This document shows, piece after piece, positions 30,536-37,610 of a DNA stretch of 64,000 nucleotides. The stretch spans positions 1 to 64,000 of the forward strand of contig CANRAS010000008.1 in assembly GCA_947628655.1 (NCBI GenBank), read 5' to 3'. The notes below the pieces were generated by a model. The model was given only the letters and a program-made list of their open reading frames with translations, made no database searches and was not told where the DNA came from. The DNA is from an uncultured Clostridia bacterium. Its GTDB lineage: Bacteria; Bacillota; Clostridia; Oscillospirales; Ruminococcaceae. The position numbers and the translations under genes were made by a program. The stretch's first letter is position 1, and every line of letters begins with the position of its first letter.

Positions 30536-31010
30536 ATTTCACCACAACATCAACTTCCCCAAGTTCGGGTTCTTCAAACAACCCCTCAAACTTCGCAAGC
30601 AACCCGCCGTCCACAACATACGCGCTCTCGTTTCCCGCGCGTACCTCGCTGTTCCTGCGCTCTATCCGCTCACGCCAAACCACAGGCTCAACATCGAGAT
30701 AGTGAACCTCGCACGTTATCCCGTGCGACTTGCAGAACTCCCGCGCATAATCGCGACGTGCTTTCTGCCAGAAACCCCAGTCAAAAATCACGTCAGCGCC
30801 CGCGTTAATAATCTCCACGGCTTTATCGAACAGAAACCGCTGAATTTTCTCCGTGTATTCATCGTGGCGTTCGCCCGCGTCCTGCCCGAAAATTGCAAGC
30901 ATTATCTCGTCAACCGACAGCAAAACCGCGCCGCTGTCAGCCTGTAAACGCTTTGCATAAGTCGTTTTCCCCGAACAAAGTTTTCCGCAGATTAAAATCA
31001 GTTTTGCCAT
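30534..31010 (-). CDS. P-loop nucleotide kinase (AAA_33 type)
   Basis: A 158-residue P-loop kinase. Walker A GKLCSGKT at residues 9-16, VLLSVDEIML as the Walker B-like strand with Asp/Glu, DVIFDWGFWQKARRDYA and the lid region VVWRERIERRNSEVR. Similar proteins are zeta-like or chloramphenicol-phosphotransferase-like kinases; substrate unknown. The ATG lies 6 bp after the glgP copy-2 stop with a weak ribosome binding site, so it is probably translated by coupling to glgP. That linkage might hint at a carbohydrate or nucleotide substrate. Confidence 0.8.
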   Translation of the reverse strand: MAKLILICGKLCSGKTTYAKRLQADSGAVLLSVDEIMLAIFGQDAGERHDEYTEKIQRFLFDKAVEIINAGADVIFDWGFWQKARRDYAREFCKSHGITCEVHYLDVEPVVWRERIERRNSEVRAGNESAYVVDGGLLAKFEGLFEEPELGEVDVVVK

Positions 31011-31016
31011 ATGAAA

Positions 31017-33392
31017 TCAACCGTTCTTCTTGTCCTTGTCGGGTTCGATTTTCCAGATGTCTTTTGCGTATTCGGCAATAGTGCGGTCGGAACTGAATTT
31101 CCCCGCCGCCGTCATATTCAGCCAGCTTTTCTTGATAAATTCATCGTGATTGAATTTGAAGTCGCTGTTCGCTTTCAGCTTTGCTTGAACATAGTTTTCA
31201 AGGTCGCCGAGAACATAGTAGTGGTCGGGAGCGTGCCAAGACGCGCCGTCCAACAGCGAATAGTACAGTTCCCTGAACGCGCCCGTGCCGCCGTCGTCAA
31301 ACGTGCCGTCTATCAGCGTATTCATAACGCGCGCTATGCGGGTGTTTTCGGAATACAGTTTGCGCGGGTCATAATTCGGCATAATCCGCGCGAGGTCGTC
31401 CACACGAGCGCCGAAGATATAGTTGTTCTCCTCGCCCGCCTCCTCGCAAATCTCAACATTAGCGCCGTCATATGTGCCCAAGGTCATTGTGCCGTTAAGC
31501 ATAAACTTCATATTTCCCGTACCCGACGCCTCCGTGCCTGCGGTGGAAATCTGCTCCGACAGGTCCGCCGCAACGACTAACTTCTCCGCGTAGGTAACAC
31601 GGTAGTTTTGAATAAACACGACTTTCAGCAAGCCGTTTATCGTCGGGTCGCTGTTTACGAGATCTCCGACTTCGTTGATAAACTTTATAACCGCCTTTGC
31701 GCGGGCGTAACCCGGCGCGGCTTTCGCGCCGAAAATGAACGTCATCGGAGCGAGGTTTGACATGGAAATACTGCCGTCTTTTATTCCGTAGTAGATGTAC
31801 AGAATACCGAATGCGTTGAGCAATTGCCGCTTGTATTCGTGCAGACGCTTTATTTGAATATCAAACATAGAATTAGGGTCAATGACAACGTTTTCGCGCA
31901 GTTCGATGTAGTCCGCGAGTTCGCACTTGTTCGCGTGCTTTATCTGCGCAAAGCGGTTGAGAACCGCCGTGTCGTCGGCATACTGGCGCAGTTTTGAAAG
32001 CTGTGACAAATCCGTTATCCAATTCTCGTTTCCGAGAAGTTCGGTTATAAGTGCGGAGAGTTTCGGGTTGCACAGCGCAAGCCAGCGGCGCGGCGTTATG
32101 CCGTTCGTCTTGTTCTGAAAACGTTCGGGGAAAAGCCCGTACCATTCGTGCAGGGCGGTGTTTTTCAAAATTTCCGTGTGTATTTTCGCAACGCCGTTTA
32201 TATGCGCGGAACAGTAAATCGCCATTCTTGCCATATGCACCATTCCGTCTGCGATAATCTGCATAGACTCGGTTTTCTCGCGGGAAATCCCCCGGCGGTA
32301 CATATCCGAGATAAACGCCTCGTTTATCCGCAGAATAACCGCGTACACTTCGGGCAAAAGTTCCTCAACAAGGTCGCTCCCCCACTTTTCGAGAGCCTCC
32401 GACATAATCGTGTGGTTCGTGTAGTTAAACGTCCGTTTGGCGATTTCAAGAGCCTGTTCAAACTCAACTCCGCGCGTCAGAAGATTTCTGATAAGTTCGG
32501 GAATGGCAATAACGGGGTGCGTATCGTTCAGCTGAACGACGTTATATTCCGCAAAATCCGACAGCTTTCTACCCGCCGCGAGGTGCTTTCTGATAAGGTC
32601 CTCCATAGACGCCGCGCTGAAGAAGTATTCCTGCTTTAACCGCAGAAGTTTGCCCTCGCGCGTGTCGTCATTCGGGTATAGTGAACACGAGATGTTCTCC
32701 GCGTCTATCTGACCTTTGGACGCGGCGAGATATTCCCCGCGGTTGAACGCGTCGAAGTCAAATTCGCCAAGGCTCTCCGACTGCCAGAGCCTGAGCGTCC
32801 CCGCGAAATCGTTCTTGTACCCGAAAATCGGCATATCATAAGGCACGGCGTTCACATCGCCCGTCGAGTAGTGAACGACAACAGCCTCGTCCTCCACGCG
32901 AATGCTCCACGGGTCGCCGAACTTCGTCCAGTTGTCGGCGTATTCGCGCTGAAAACCGTCCTCCAGCGTCTGCTTGAACAGCCCGTACTTATAGCGTATG
33001 CCGTAGCCTTTAAGCGGTAATTTCATAGCCGCCGCGCTGTCGAGAAAGCAAGCCGCAAGCCTGCCCAGACCGCCGTTTCCGAGCGCCGCGTCCTCTATCT
33101 CCTCAAATGACGCGAGGTCGCCGCCCGCGCTGTTGAGCAGTTCTTCGGCGTAATCGTGCAGACCGAGGCACAAAATGTTGTTGTAAACCGCGCGTCCCAT
33201 AAGAAATTCCATTGACAGGTAAGACGCGCTCCTGCCTGACGGCGCACAGCAGTTCATCATCGGCACAGCCTGTTTCATAATAGCCCGCGCCAGAGCGTTG
33301 TGCAGCTGCACGGGAGTGCGCCTGCTGCCGTACAGGTGCATTTCACGCAAAATGTCCTCAAAATCGTTTTTCAGTAAAGTTTTGTCAATCAT
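31017..33392 (-). CDS. glgP: Glycogen/maltodextrin phosphorylase (copy 2)
   Basis: A 791-residue GT35 phosphorylase. Conserved blocks: SYLSMEFLMGRAVYNNIL, DAALGNGGLGRLAACFLDS, VQLNDTHPVIAIPELIRN, QIKRLHEYKRQLLNAFG, and the PLP site EASGTGNMKFMLNGT with Lys near 629. It differs widely from the copy at 14746, especially in the N-terminal and middle parts, so the two are old paralogues rather than a fresh duplication. AAAGGAGAAA precedes ATG 33392, promoter at 33433-33461. Likely uses glycogen or maltodextrin of another chain length. Confidence 0.96.
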   Translation of the reverse strand: MIDKTLLKNDFEDILREMHLYGSRRTPVQLHNALARAIMKQAVPMMNCCAPSGRSASYLSMEFLMGRAVYNNILCLGLHDYAEELLNSAGGDLASFEEIEDAALGNGGLGRLAACFLDSAAAMKLPLKGYGIRYKYGLFKQTLEDGFQREYADNWTKFGDPWSIRVEDEAVVVHYSTGDVNAVPYDMPIFGYKNDFAGTLRLWQSESLGEFDFDAFNRGEYLAASKGQIDAENISCSLYPNDDTREGKLLRLKQEYFFSAASMEDLIRKHLAAGRKLSDFAEYNVVQLNDTHPVIAIPELIRNLLTRGVEFEQALEIAKRTFNYTNHTIMSEALEKWGSDLVEELLPEVYAVILRINEAFISDMYRRGISREKTESMQIIADGMVHMARMAIYCSAHINGVAKIHTEILKNTALHEWYGLFPERFQNKTNGITPRRWLALCNPKLSALITELLGNENWITDLSQLSKLRQYADDTAVLNRFAQIKHANKCELADYIELRENVVIDPNSMFDIQIKRLHEYKRQLLNAFGILYIYYGIKDGSISMSNLAPMTFIFGAKAAPGYARAKAVIKFINEVGDLVNSDPTINGLLKVVFIQNYRVTYAEKLVVAADLSEQISTAGTEASGTGNMKFMLNGTMTLGTYDGANVEICEEAGEENNYIFGARVDDLARIMPNYDPRKLYSENTRIARVMNTLIDGTFDDGGTGAFRELYYSLLDGASWHAPDHYYVLGDLENYVQAKLKANSDFKFNHDEFIKKSWLNMTAAGKFSSDRTIAEYAKDIWKIEPDKDKKNG

Positions 33393-33432
33393 GGCTTTCT
33401 CCTTTGCTATCGGTTCTAATAAAGTTAATTAT

Positions 33433-33461
33433 ATTATAGCACAAGATTTTGGTTTTTGCAA
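33433..33461 (-). promoter_or_regulatory. Sigma-A promoter for glgP copy 2
   Basis: Minus strand: TTGCAA (33456-33461), 17-bp spacer, TATAAT (33433-33438). Confidence 0.82.
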
Positions 33462-33482
33462 GGGGTATTAAGCGGGTAGTGA

Positions 33483-33639
33483 TTAGAGAATAGTTGTTAG
33501 GGATTAGTGTAGGGCAATCCGCTTTGCGGATTGCCCTATGGTGCGCCCCGCGGGCGCGGAAAGATTGTCTGCGAAGTAAAAGGTTGACGCGCTCGGTAGG
33601 CGGGGAAATGGTTTAATTACAAAAGTGCCATTCCCCGCC
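33483..33639. repeat. Left 157-bp inverted repeat of a 0.93-kb unit
   Basis: Begins TTAGAGAATAGTTGTTAG, then GGGCAATCCGC-TTT-GCGGATTGCCC, GCGCCCCGCGGGCGC, AAAGATTGTCTGCG, and ends CCATTCCCCGCC. The reverse complement is found at 34255-34412. The outer 60 bases differ at only one position. Confidence 0.93.
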
Positions 33640-33668
33640 GATGGCAGGAAATGGCACTTTTTGTTTTG
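33622..33668. terminator. Hairpin at the inner edge of the left inverted repeat
   Basis: AAAGTGCCATT (33622-33632) / AATGGCACTTT (33650-33660), with TTTTGTTTTG after it on the plus strand and TTTTGT on the minus strand. It could end the minus-strand transcript started at 33798. Confidence 0.65.
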
Positions 33669-33697
33669 CCCCCGCTTTTTCAAGCGACTTCGGGAAA

Positions 33698-33714
33698 TTA
33701 CACATTATGTGTAA
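33698..33714. promoter_or_regulatory. 17-bp palindromic operator in the decayed toxin locus
   Basis: TTACACATTATGTGTAA is a perfect odd palindrome. It aligns with TCACATTATGTGA inside the spacer of the intact promoter at 33892-33920. The -35 and -10 boxes of this copy are lost (TTCGGG and AAAGAT). Confidence 0.7.
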
Positions 33715-33797
33715 AAGATAATTGCCGGATTACCTCCGAGTCTTCTTGAGAGGGGTATGAAATGACATTGCGCTGGCGTTTGTCGTTTCACAACTAT

Positions 33798-33826
33798 ATT
33801 ATACCACACTCGCCACGTTTTGTCAA
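33798..33826 (-). promoter_or_regulatory. Antisense promoter of the decayed copy
   Basis: Minus strand: TTGACA (33821-33826), 17-bp spacer, TATAAT (33798-33803). Homologous in place and sequence to the antisense promoter at 34190-34218; the coding part it would oppose is missing. Confidence 0.85.
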
Positions 33827-33891
33827 GGGATTAGAGGAATTTTTAAAGGTTAATTATTTTTAGGCGTTCCATACACATAATTCGTCAAAAG

Positions 33892-33920
33892 TTGACAAAT
33901 TTCACATTATGTGATATAAT
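33892..33920 (+). promoter_or_regulatory. Toxin promoter with embedded palindrome
   Basis: TTGACA (33892-33897), 17-bp spacer, TATAAT (33915-33920), both consensus. The spacer is occupied by TCACATTATGTGA, a palindrome well placed for repressor binding. Confidence 0.9.
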
Positions 33921-33971
33921 AGAAATTGCCGGATCAAACTCCGAGCCTATTATGGGGAGGGGGTGTGGGGC

Positions 33972-34055
33972 TTGAACGTTACATTAGAGTTCATTATCTC
34001 TGTGTTGGCGGGCTTGTTCGTAGAACTGCTCTGCCGTAATCACCGAGAGAAATGA
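33972..34055 (+). CDS. Small hydrophobic peptide, probable type I toxin (Fst/par-like)
   Basis: A 27-residue peptide starting at TTG 33972: NVTLEFIISVLAGLFVELLC followed by a charged end (RNHREK). One membrane helix and a basic/polar tail are typical of type I toxins; the core AGLFVELL resembles VGLVLEL of Fst. The purine-rich GGGGAGGGGGTG upstream supplies the ribosome binding site; GTG 33963 is an alternative start but is too close to it. The gene lies in a transcript of about 220 nt opposed by a convergent antisense RNA, sharing a terminator and a repeat that covers the start codon. Toxicity is inferred. Confidence 0.72.
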   Translation: MNVTLEFIISVLAGLFVELLCRNHREK

Positions 34056-34102
34056 TTCGGCGAAATCTTTTCCCTAGAGGTGGTTTAACCCGCTAGTGTG
34101 AA

Positions 34103-34183
34103 AAGGATCCCCCGAGTGTCCTAGCAAAGCCTCGGGGGATTATTTTGTGTGGCGTGAACACATTAGAGTTCTTTTTGTTTCAC
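34103..34183 (-). ncRNA. Predicted antisense RNA (antitoxin, RNA II-like)
   Basis: Predicted from promoter 34190-34218 to the shared terminator, about 80 nt. Its 5' part is complementary to the direct repeat GTGTGGCGTGAAC...ACATTAGAGTTC (34147-34171), whose partner at 33963-33992 spans the toxin start codon. It can therefore pair with the toxin translation start as well as with the terminator loop. Confidence 0.7.
34107..34147. terminator. Shared bidirectional terminator of toxin and antisense RNA
   Basis: ATCCCCCGAG (34107-34116) / CTCGGGGGAT (34131-34140), exit TATTTTG on the plus strand and CCTTTTC on the minus strand. Confidence 0.85.
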
Positions 34184-34189
34184 AATCAT

Positions 34190-34218
34190 ATTATATCACA
34201 ACATTCACGATTTGTCAA
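34190..34218 (-). promoter_or_regulatory. Antisense promoter
   Basis: Minus strand: TTGACA (34213-34218), 17-bp spacer, TATAAT (34190-34195), both consensus. Confidence 0.9.
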
Positions 34219-34254
34219 GTGTTTTCAAAAAATTTCCTAAAAATTCAAGTCACA

Positions 34255-34412
34255 GGCGGGGAATGACAGCTTTGTAACTAAACCGTTCCCCCGTCCGTCA
34301 AGCGTATCAACCCTTTACCCCGCAGACAATCTAATCGCGCCCGCAGGGCGCACCATAGGGCAATCCGCAAAGCGGATTGCCCTACACTAATCTCTAACAA
34401 CTATTCTCTAAT
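34255..34412. repeat. Right 158-bp inverted repeat of the 0.93-kb unit
   Basis: Reverse complement of 33483-33639, with the same order of GCGGGGAATG, CGCAGACAATCTAA, GCGCCCGCAGGGCGC, GGGCAATCCGC-AAA-GCGGATTGCCC and CTAACAACTATTCTCTAA. Confidence 0.93.
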
Positions 34413-34554
34413 AACTCAACCCCAAAACTGTATCTTGTGCCTGCCAAGACCCCCACCCCCAAAACCCACGCTTTTTGGTTAAATTGCACATATATTTGTG
34501 TTGAAATTCTACACCGGCAAAAACGAAATTGATTGTTAAAAAGCGCAAAAACCC

Positions 34555-34583
34555 TTGAAAAAATCTAAATTTTGTGGTATAAT
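34555..34583 (+). promoter_or_regulatory. Sigma-A promoter for the pil operon
   Basis: TTGAAA (34555-34560), 17-bp spacer with extended TGG, TATAAT (34578-34583). Confidence 0.85.
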
Positions 34584-34595
34584 TTATTTACCAAC

Positions 34596-34641
34596 AAGCG
34601 GCTATGGGTCGATTGCGCCCAAAAATAGGTTTTAGCCGCTT
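34596..34641 (+). promoter_or_regulatory. Leader hairpin before pilC
   Basis: AAGCGGCTA (34596-34604) / TAGCCGCTT (34633-34641) enclosing TGGG/CCCA. Placed a few bases after the predicted start of transcription. No known riboswitch (including c-di-GMP types) was recognised. Confidence 0.5.
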
Positions 34642-34682
34642 AAATTTCACAACATTGTGTGTTGAGAAACGGAGGTTTTTAG

Positions 34683-35876
34683 GTGAATAAATATTCTTAT
34701 GTCGCCACCGACATCAGCGGACGCTCTATAAGAGGCACGGAAACGGCTGACGATTACAAGGATCTTCAGTCAAAGCTGAAAGCAAGAAACCTGTTTGTCA
34801 CAAGCTACAAGGTGCTGGGTGACGGCGCTGTAGACGTGAAGTACAAGTTCAAAACAAACGAGGTTTCGTTCATAAGCCGTCAGTTGTCGTCTATGACTTC
34901 CGCAGGCTTATCACTCGTCAGAGCGCTTTACATACTTCAGGAACAGCAGGAGAACAAAAAAGCGAAAGCCGTTCTGCTGGATATTTACGAGGAAGTTCAG
35001 AAAGGCCGTTCTTTCTCGGACGTTTTGAAAGGAAAGCCCGGCGTTTTCCCGGAAATGTTTGTCAGCCTTGTGGCGGCGGGCGAGGCGTCAGGTACGCTGG
35101 ACGCGATGTTCACACGGCTTTCCGACCACTACGCGAACGCAAACAAGACCGCGAACAAGATTAAGTCCGCGATGGTTTACCCCGTAATCCTCGGCGTTCT
35201 GTTGCTTGGCGTTATGATCTTCCTGTTCACGGGTATCGTTCCGATGTTCGTTGAGATGATGGATCCCTCTGATTTGTCGGCGATTTCAAAAGCCCTTATC
35301 GCGGTGTCCAATTCGCTTATCAATTATTGGTACATTTACATTATTGTTATCGTGGGAATTATCGTTGTTTCAAAAATCCTCAACAAAACCCCCGCTACAA
35401 AGCTGAAAATAGACGAGTTCAAGCTGAAGATACCGAAAGCGGGCAAGCTGATAGGCAAGATGTACACGGCGTCTTTCGCGCGCAATATGGCGAACCTCTA
35501 CGGTGCGGGTCTGCAAATGGTAGAGTGCATCGAAAAGTCCGTCGCGGTTATCAACAATACATACGTCCACGAGAGATTTAAAGAAGTCGTAAACGACATA
35601 AAGCTCGGCGAGCCGATGTCGAAAGCGATTGAAAAAACAGGTGTATTTGAGGGCATGTTTACCTCAATTATATTCGTCGGCGAGGAATCGGGCGCGTTGG
35701 ATACGATCCTTGAAAAGACCGCCGACTTCTACGACGACGAGGCAGATTCAGCCGTAACCAGATTGGTCAGCATGCTTGAGCCGTTGATGATCATAATTAT
35801 GGGTATCGCGATAGGGTTCTTCCTTGCAGGCGTATTCCCGATGATGTACGGCGGTATGACGGCCGTTGGCAATTAA
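34683..35876 (+). CDS. pilC: Type IV pilus inner-membrane platform protein PilC
   Basis: A 397-residue T2SF/PilC protein with two T2SF domains (about 60-185 and 265-390). Typical parts: FISRQLSSMTSAGLSLVRAL, VFPEMFVSLVAAGEASGTLD, and in the second domain FARNMANLYGAGLQMVECIE and SIIFVGEESGALDTILEKTA. Membrane helices near 170, 215 and 370. It anchors the PilB and PilT motors. Start is GTG 34683 with CGGAGG eight bases upstream. First gene of the operon pilC-pilMN-pilO-pilX-like-prepilins. Confidence 0.96.
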   Translation: MNKYSYVATDISGRSIRGTETADDYKDLQSKLKARNLFVTSYKVLGDGAVDVKYKFKTNEVSFISRQLSSMTSAGLSLVRALYILQEQQENKKAKAVLLDIYEEVQKGRSFSDVLKGKPGVFPEMFVSLVAAGEASGTLDAMFTRLSDHYANANKTANKIKSAMVYPVILGVLLLGVMIFLFTGIVPMFVEMMDPSDLSAISKALIAVSNSLINYWYIYIIVIVGIIVVSKILNKTPATKLKIDEFKLKIPKAGKLIGKMYTASFARNMANLYGAGLQMVECIEKSVAVINNTYVHERFKEVVNDIKLGEPMSKAIEKTGVFEGMFTSIIFVGEESGALDTILEKTADFYDDEADSAVTRLVSMLEPLMIIIMGIAIGFFLAGVFPMMYGGMTAVGN

Positions 35877-35915
35877 GGCGAAAAACACAAACAATAATTA
35901 TTATGAGGTGAAAAT

Positions 35916-37610
35916 ATGCTTTCAATAGATATTACCGATAGACAAGTAAAGCTTGTCAGAGGCGTACATTCGGGCAGCAAGATCAAGATCCAAGACGCCG
36001 ATATGCGCGATTTGTCCATGGGAATGGTTTCAAACGGCTACATAACCGACGTTCCTATGGTCGCGGCGGAACTTAACAACATAATCAAGACCAAGGACAT
36101 CAAGGAAAAGGACTGCGTTGTTTCGATTACGTCAAGCGCTATCGTGTACAAGGAACTCACGATAGCAAAGCCCAAGAATATGAAGAACCCCGCTATCATC
36201 GAGGCTATGATCCAGTCTACGATGAACATAAGCACGGATTACAACATATCCTTTACCATAGCAGGCGAAACCGAGGACGAGGAACACAATAAGATGCTGA
36301 AAGTAATGGCGTCCGCGTGTCCGCAGAGATTGGTTGACGGCTATGTAAGACTGTTCTCGCAGATCGGTCTTTCGCTGAAAGGCGTTTACATCGCGAACAA
36401 CTCGATTACACGTCTTATCACGAACATTCCGAAAATGGCTGACAGAATGCCGCTGCTGCTTATCCAAATCGACAAGAACTTCATCAACATGAACCTGTAC
36501 GAGGATAATCAGCTTGCGTTCTCGCGTTTCTCGACAATCGAACCGGGACAGTTTGAAACCGAAGAGGGCGGCGAGGAAATAAACTACGTTGCGCAGGCGG
36601 TTTATGATAATCTGTTCGGTATGATGAACTTCATCAGAGGCCGTAAGAACTCAAAGCCCTTGCAGGAAATCGCATTCTACGGCGAGATTGACAGTTTCAT
36701 CGAGATTTCAAACGCGATTTCGTCGTTCAACGTTCCGTCGAATATGCTGTCAATGCCGAGTACAATCCAGGCGGCTCCGACGGCGCAGTTCGACTTCTCA
36801 AGATTTGCGAACGCTATAGGCGCGCTCTACAGCCGTAACAAGGAACTCGAACACATCAACCTGCTGGAGGCTACCTCCGCGAAAGAGTCCAAGGGCGGCG
36901 GACAGTTCATTTTCGGACTGCTCGGCGGCGCAGTCGGCGCGGCGGCTCTCGTACTCGCGGCAGTCGTTGTCACGAACATTATAAACAGCAACCTCAATAA
37001 GCAGATAGAGCAAGTCACCGCCGACATCAATAATCCCGCGCTCCAGGCGAAGATGACGATAGTTGACGAGCGCTCTCAGATGCTGACAGGTTTCCAGAAC
37101 TACAACAACACAATCCAGAGAACGCAGTTCCTGTTCGACTACAAGCCGAAAGTTCAGAAACTTGTTTATGACAAGCTGATGGCTCCGATAAACGACAAGG
37201 ATTTCCTCAACAAGGACGACGAAGAGGAACTCCAGCTCGCAGACCTCGCAATTACGGGCAACCAAATCACGGCGACGTTCAGAGGACTTTCCAAAGGCGA
37301 TCCCTCGTCCGTACCGTCGAGATACGCTGAGTACCTTATTAATAATGTAAAGAACAAATACGATGACCCGTATTTTGTAAACGTAATTTACAGCGGTTTC
37401 AGCAAGCTGAACGCCTCCGACCTTGAGGCTTACGGAATAATCGTTTCCGAAGACAAGAAAGAATTTGGTTCTGTCTTTGAGTTCACCATAACAATGGAAA
37501 CACAGATGGGCAGTGATGAAGAACACACCGACATGGACAATGATTTCAAAGACATTGATACCACTACAAGCGAATCTGACACAAGCGAAACTTCGGAGGT
37601 GACTGAATAA
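35916..37610 (+). CDS. pilM: PilM-PilN fusion-like pilus assembly protein
   Basis: A 564-residue protein. The N-terminal 310 residues have the actin-like PilM layout beginning MLSIDITDRQVKLVRGVHSG, with LLIQIDKNFINMNLYEDNQL as the second nucleotide-binding half. A Gly-rich stretch and transmembrane helix (about 328-358) follow, then a coiled region and an extracytoplasmic domain like PilN, ending in an acidic Thr/Ser tail. In most bacteria PilM and PilN are separate, joined by a short peptide of PilN binding PilM; here they appear as one chain. GAGGTG precedes ATG. The stop shares a base with the pilO start. Confidence 0.85.
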   Translation: MLSIDITDRQVKLVRGVHSGSKIKIQDADMRDLSMGMVSNGYITDVPMVAAELNNIIKTKDIKEKDCVVSITSSAIVYKELTIAKPKNMKNPAIIEAMIQSTMNISTDYNISFTIAGETEDEEHNKMLKVMASACPQRLVDGYVRLFSQIGLSLKGVYIANNSITRLITNIPKMADRMPLLLIQIDKNFINMNLYEDNQLAFSRFSTIEPGQFETEEGGEEINYVAQAVYDNLFGMMNFIRGRKNSKPLQEIAFYGEIDSFIEISNAISSFNVPSNMLSMPSTIQAAPTAQFDFSRFANAIGALYSRNKELEHINLLEATSAKESKGGGQFIFGLLGGAVGAAALVLAAVVVTNIINSNLNKQIEQVTADINNPALQAKMTIVDERSQMLTGFQNYNNTIQRTQFLFDYKPKVQKLVYDKLMAPINDKDFLNKDDEEELQLADLAITGNQITATFRGLSKGDPSSVPSRYAEYLINNVKNKYDDPYFVNVIYSGFSKLNASDLEAYGIIVSEDKKEFGSVFEFTITMETQMGSDEEHTDMDNDFKDIDTTTSESDTSETSEVTE

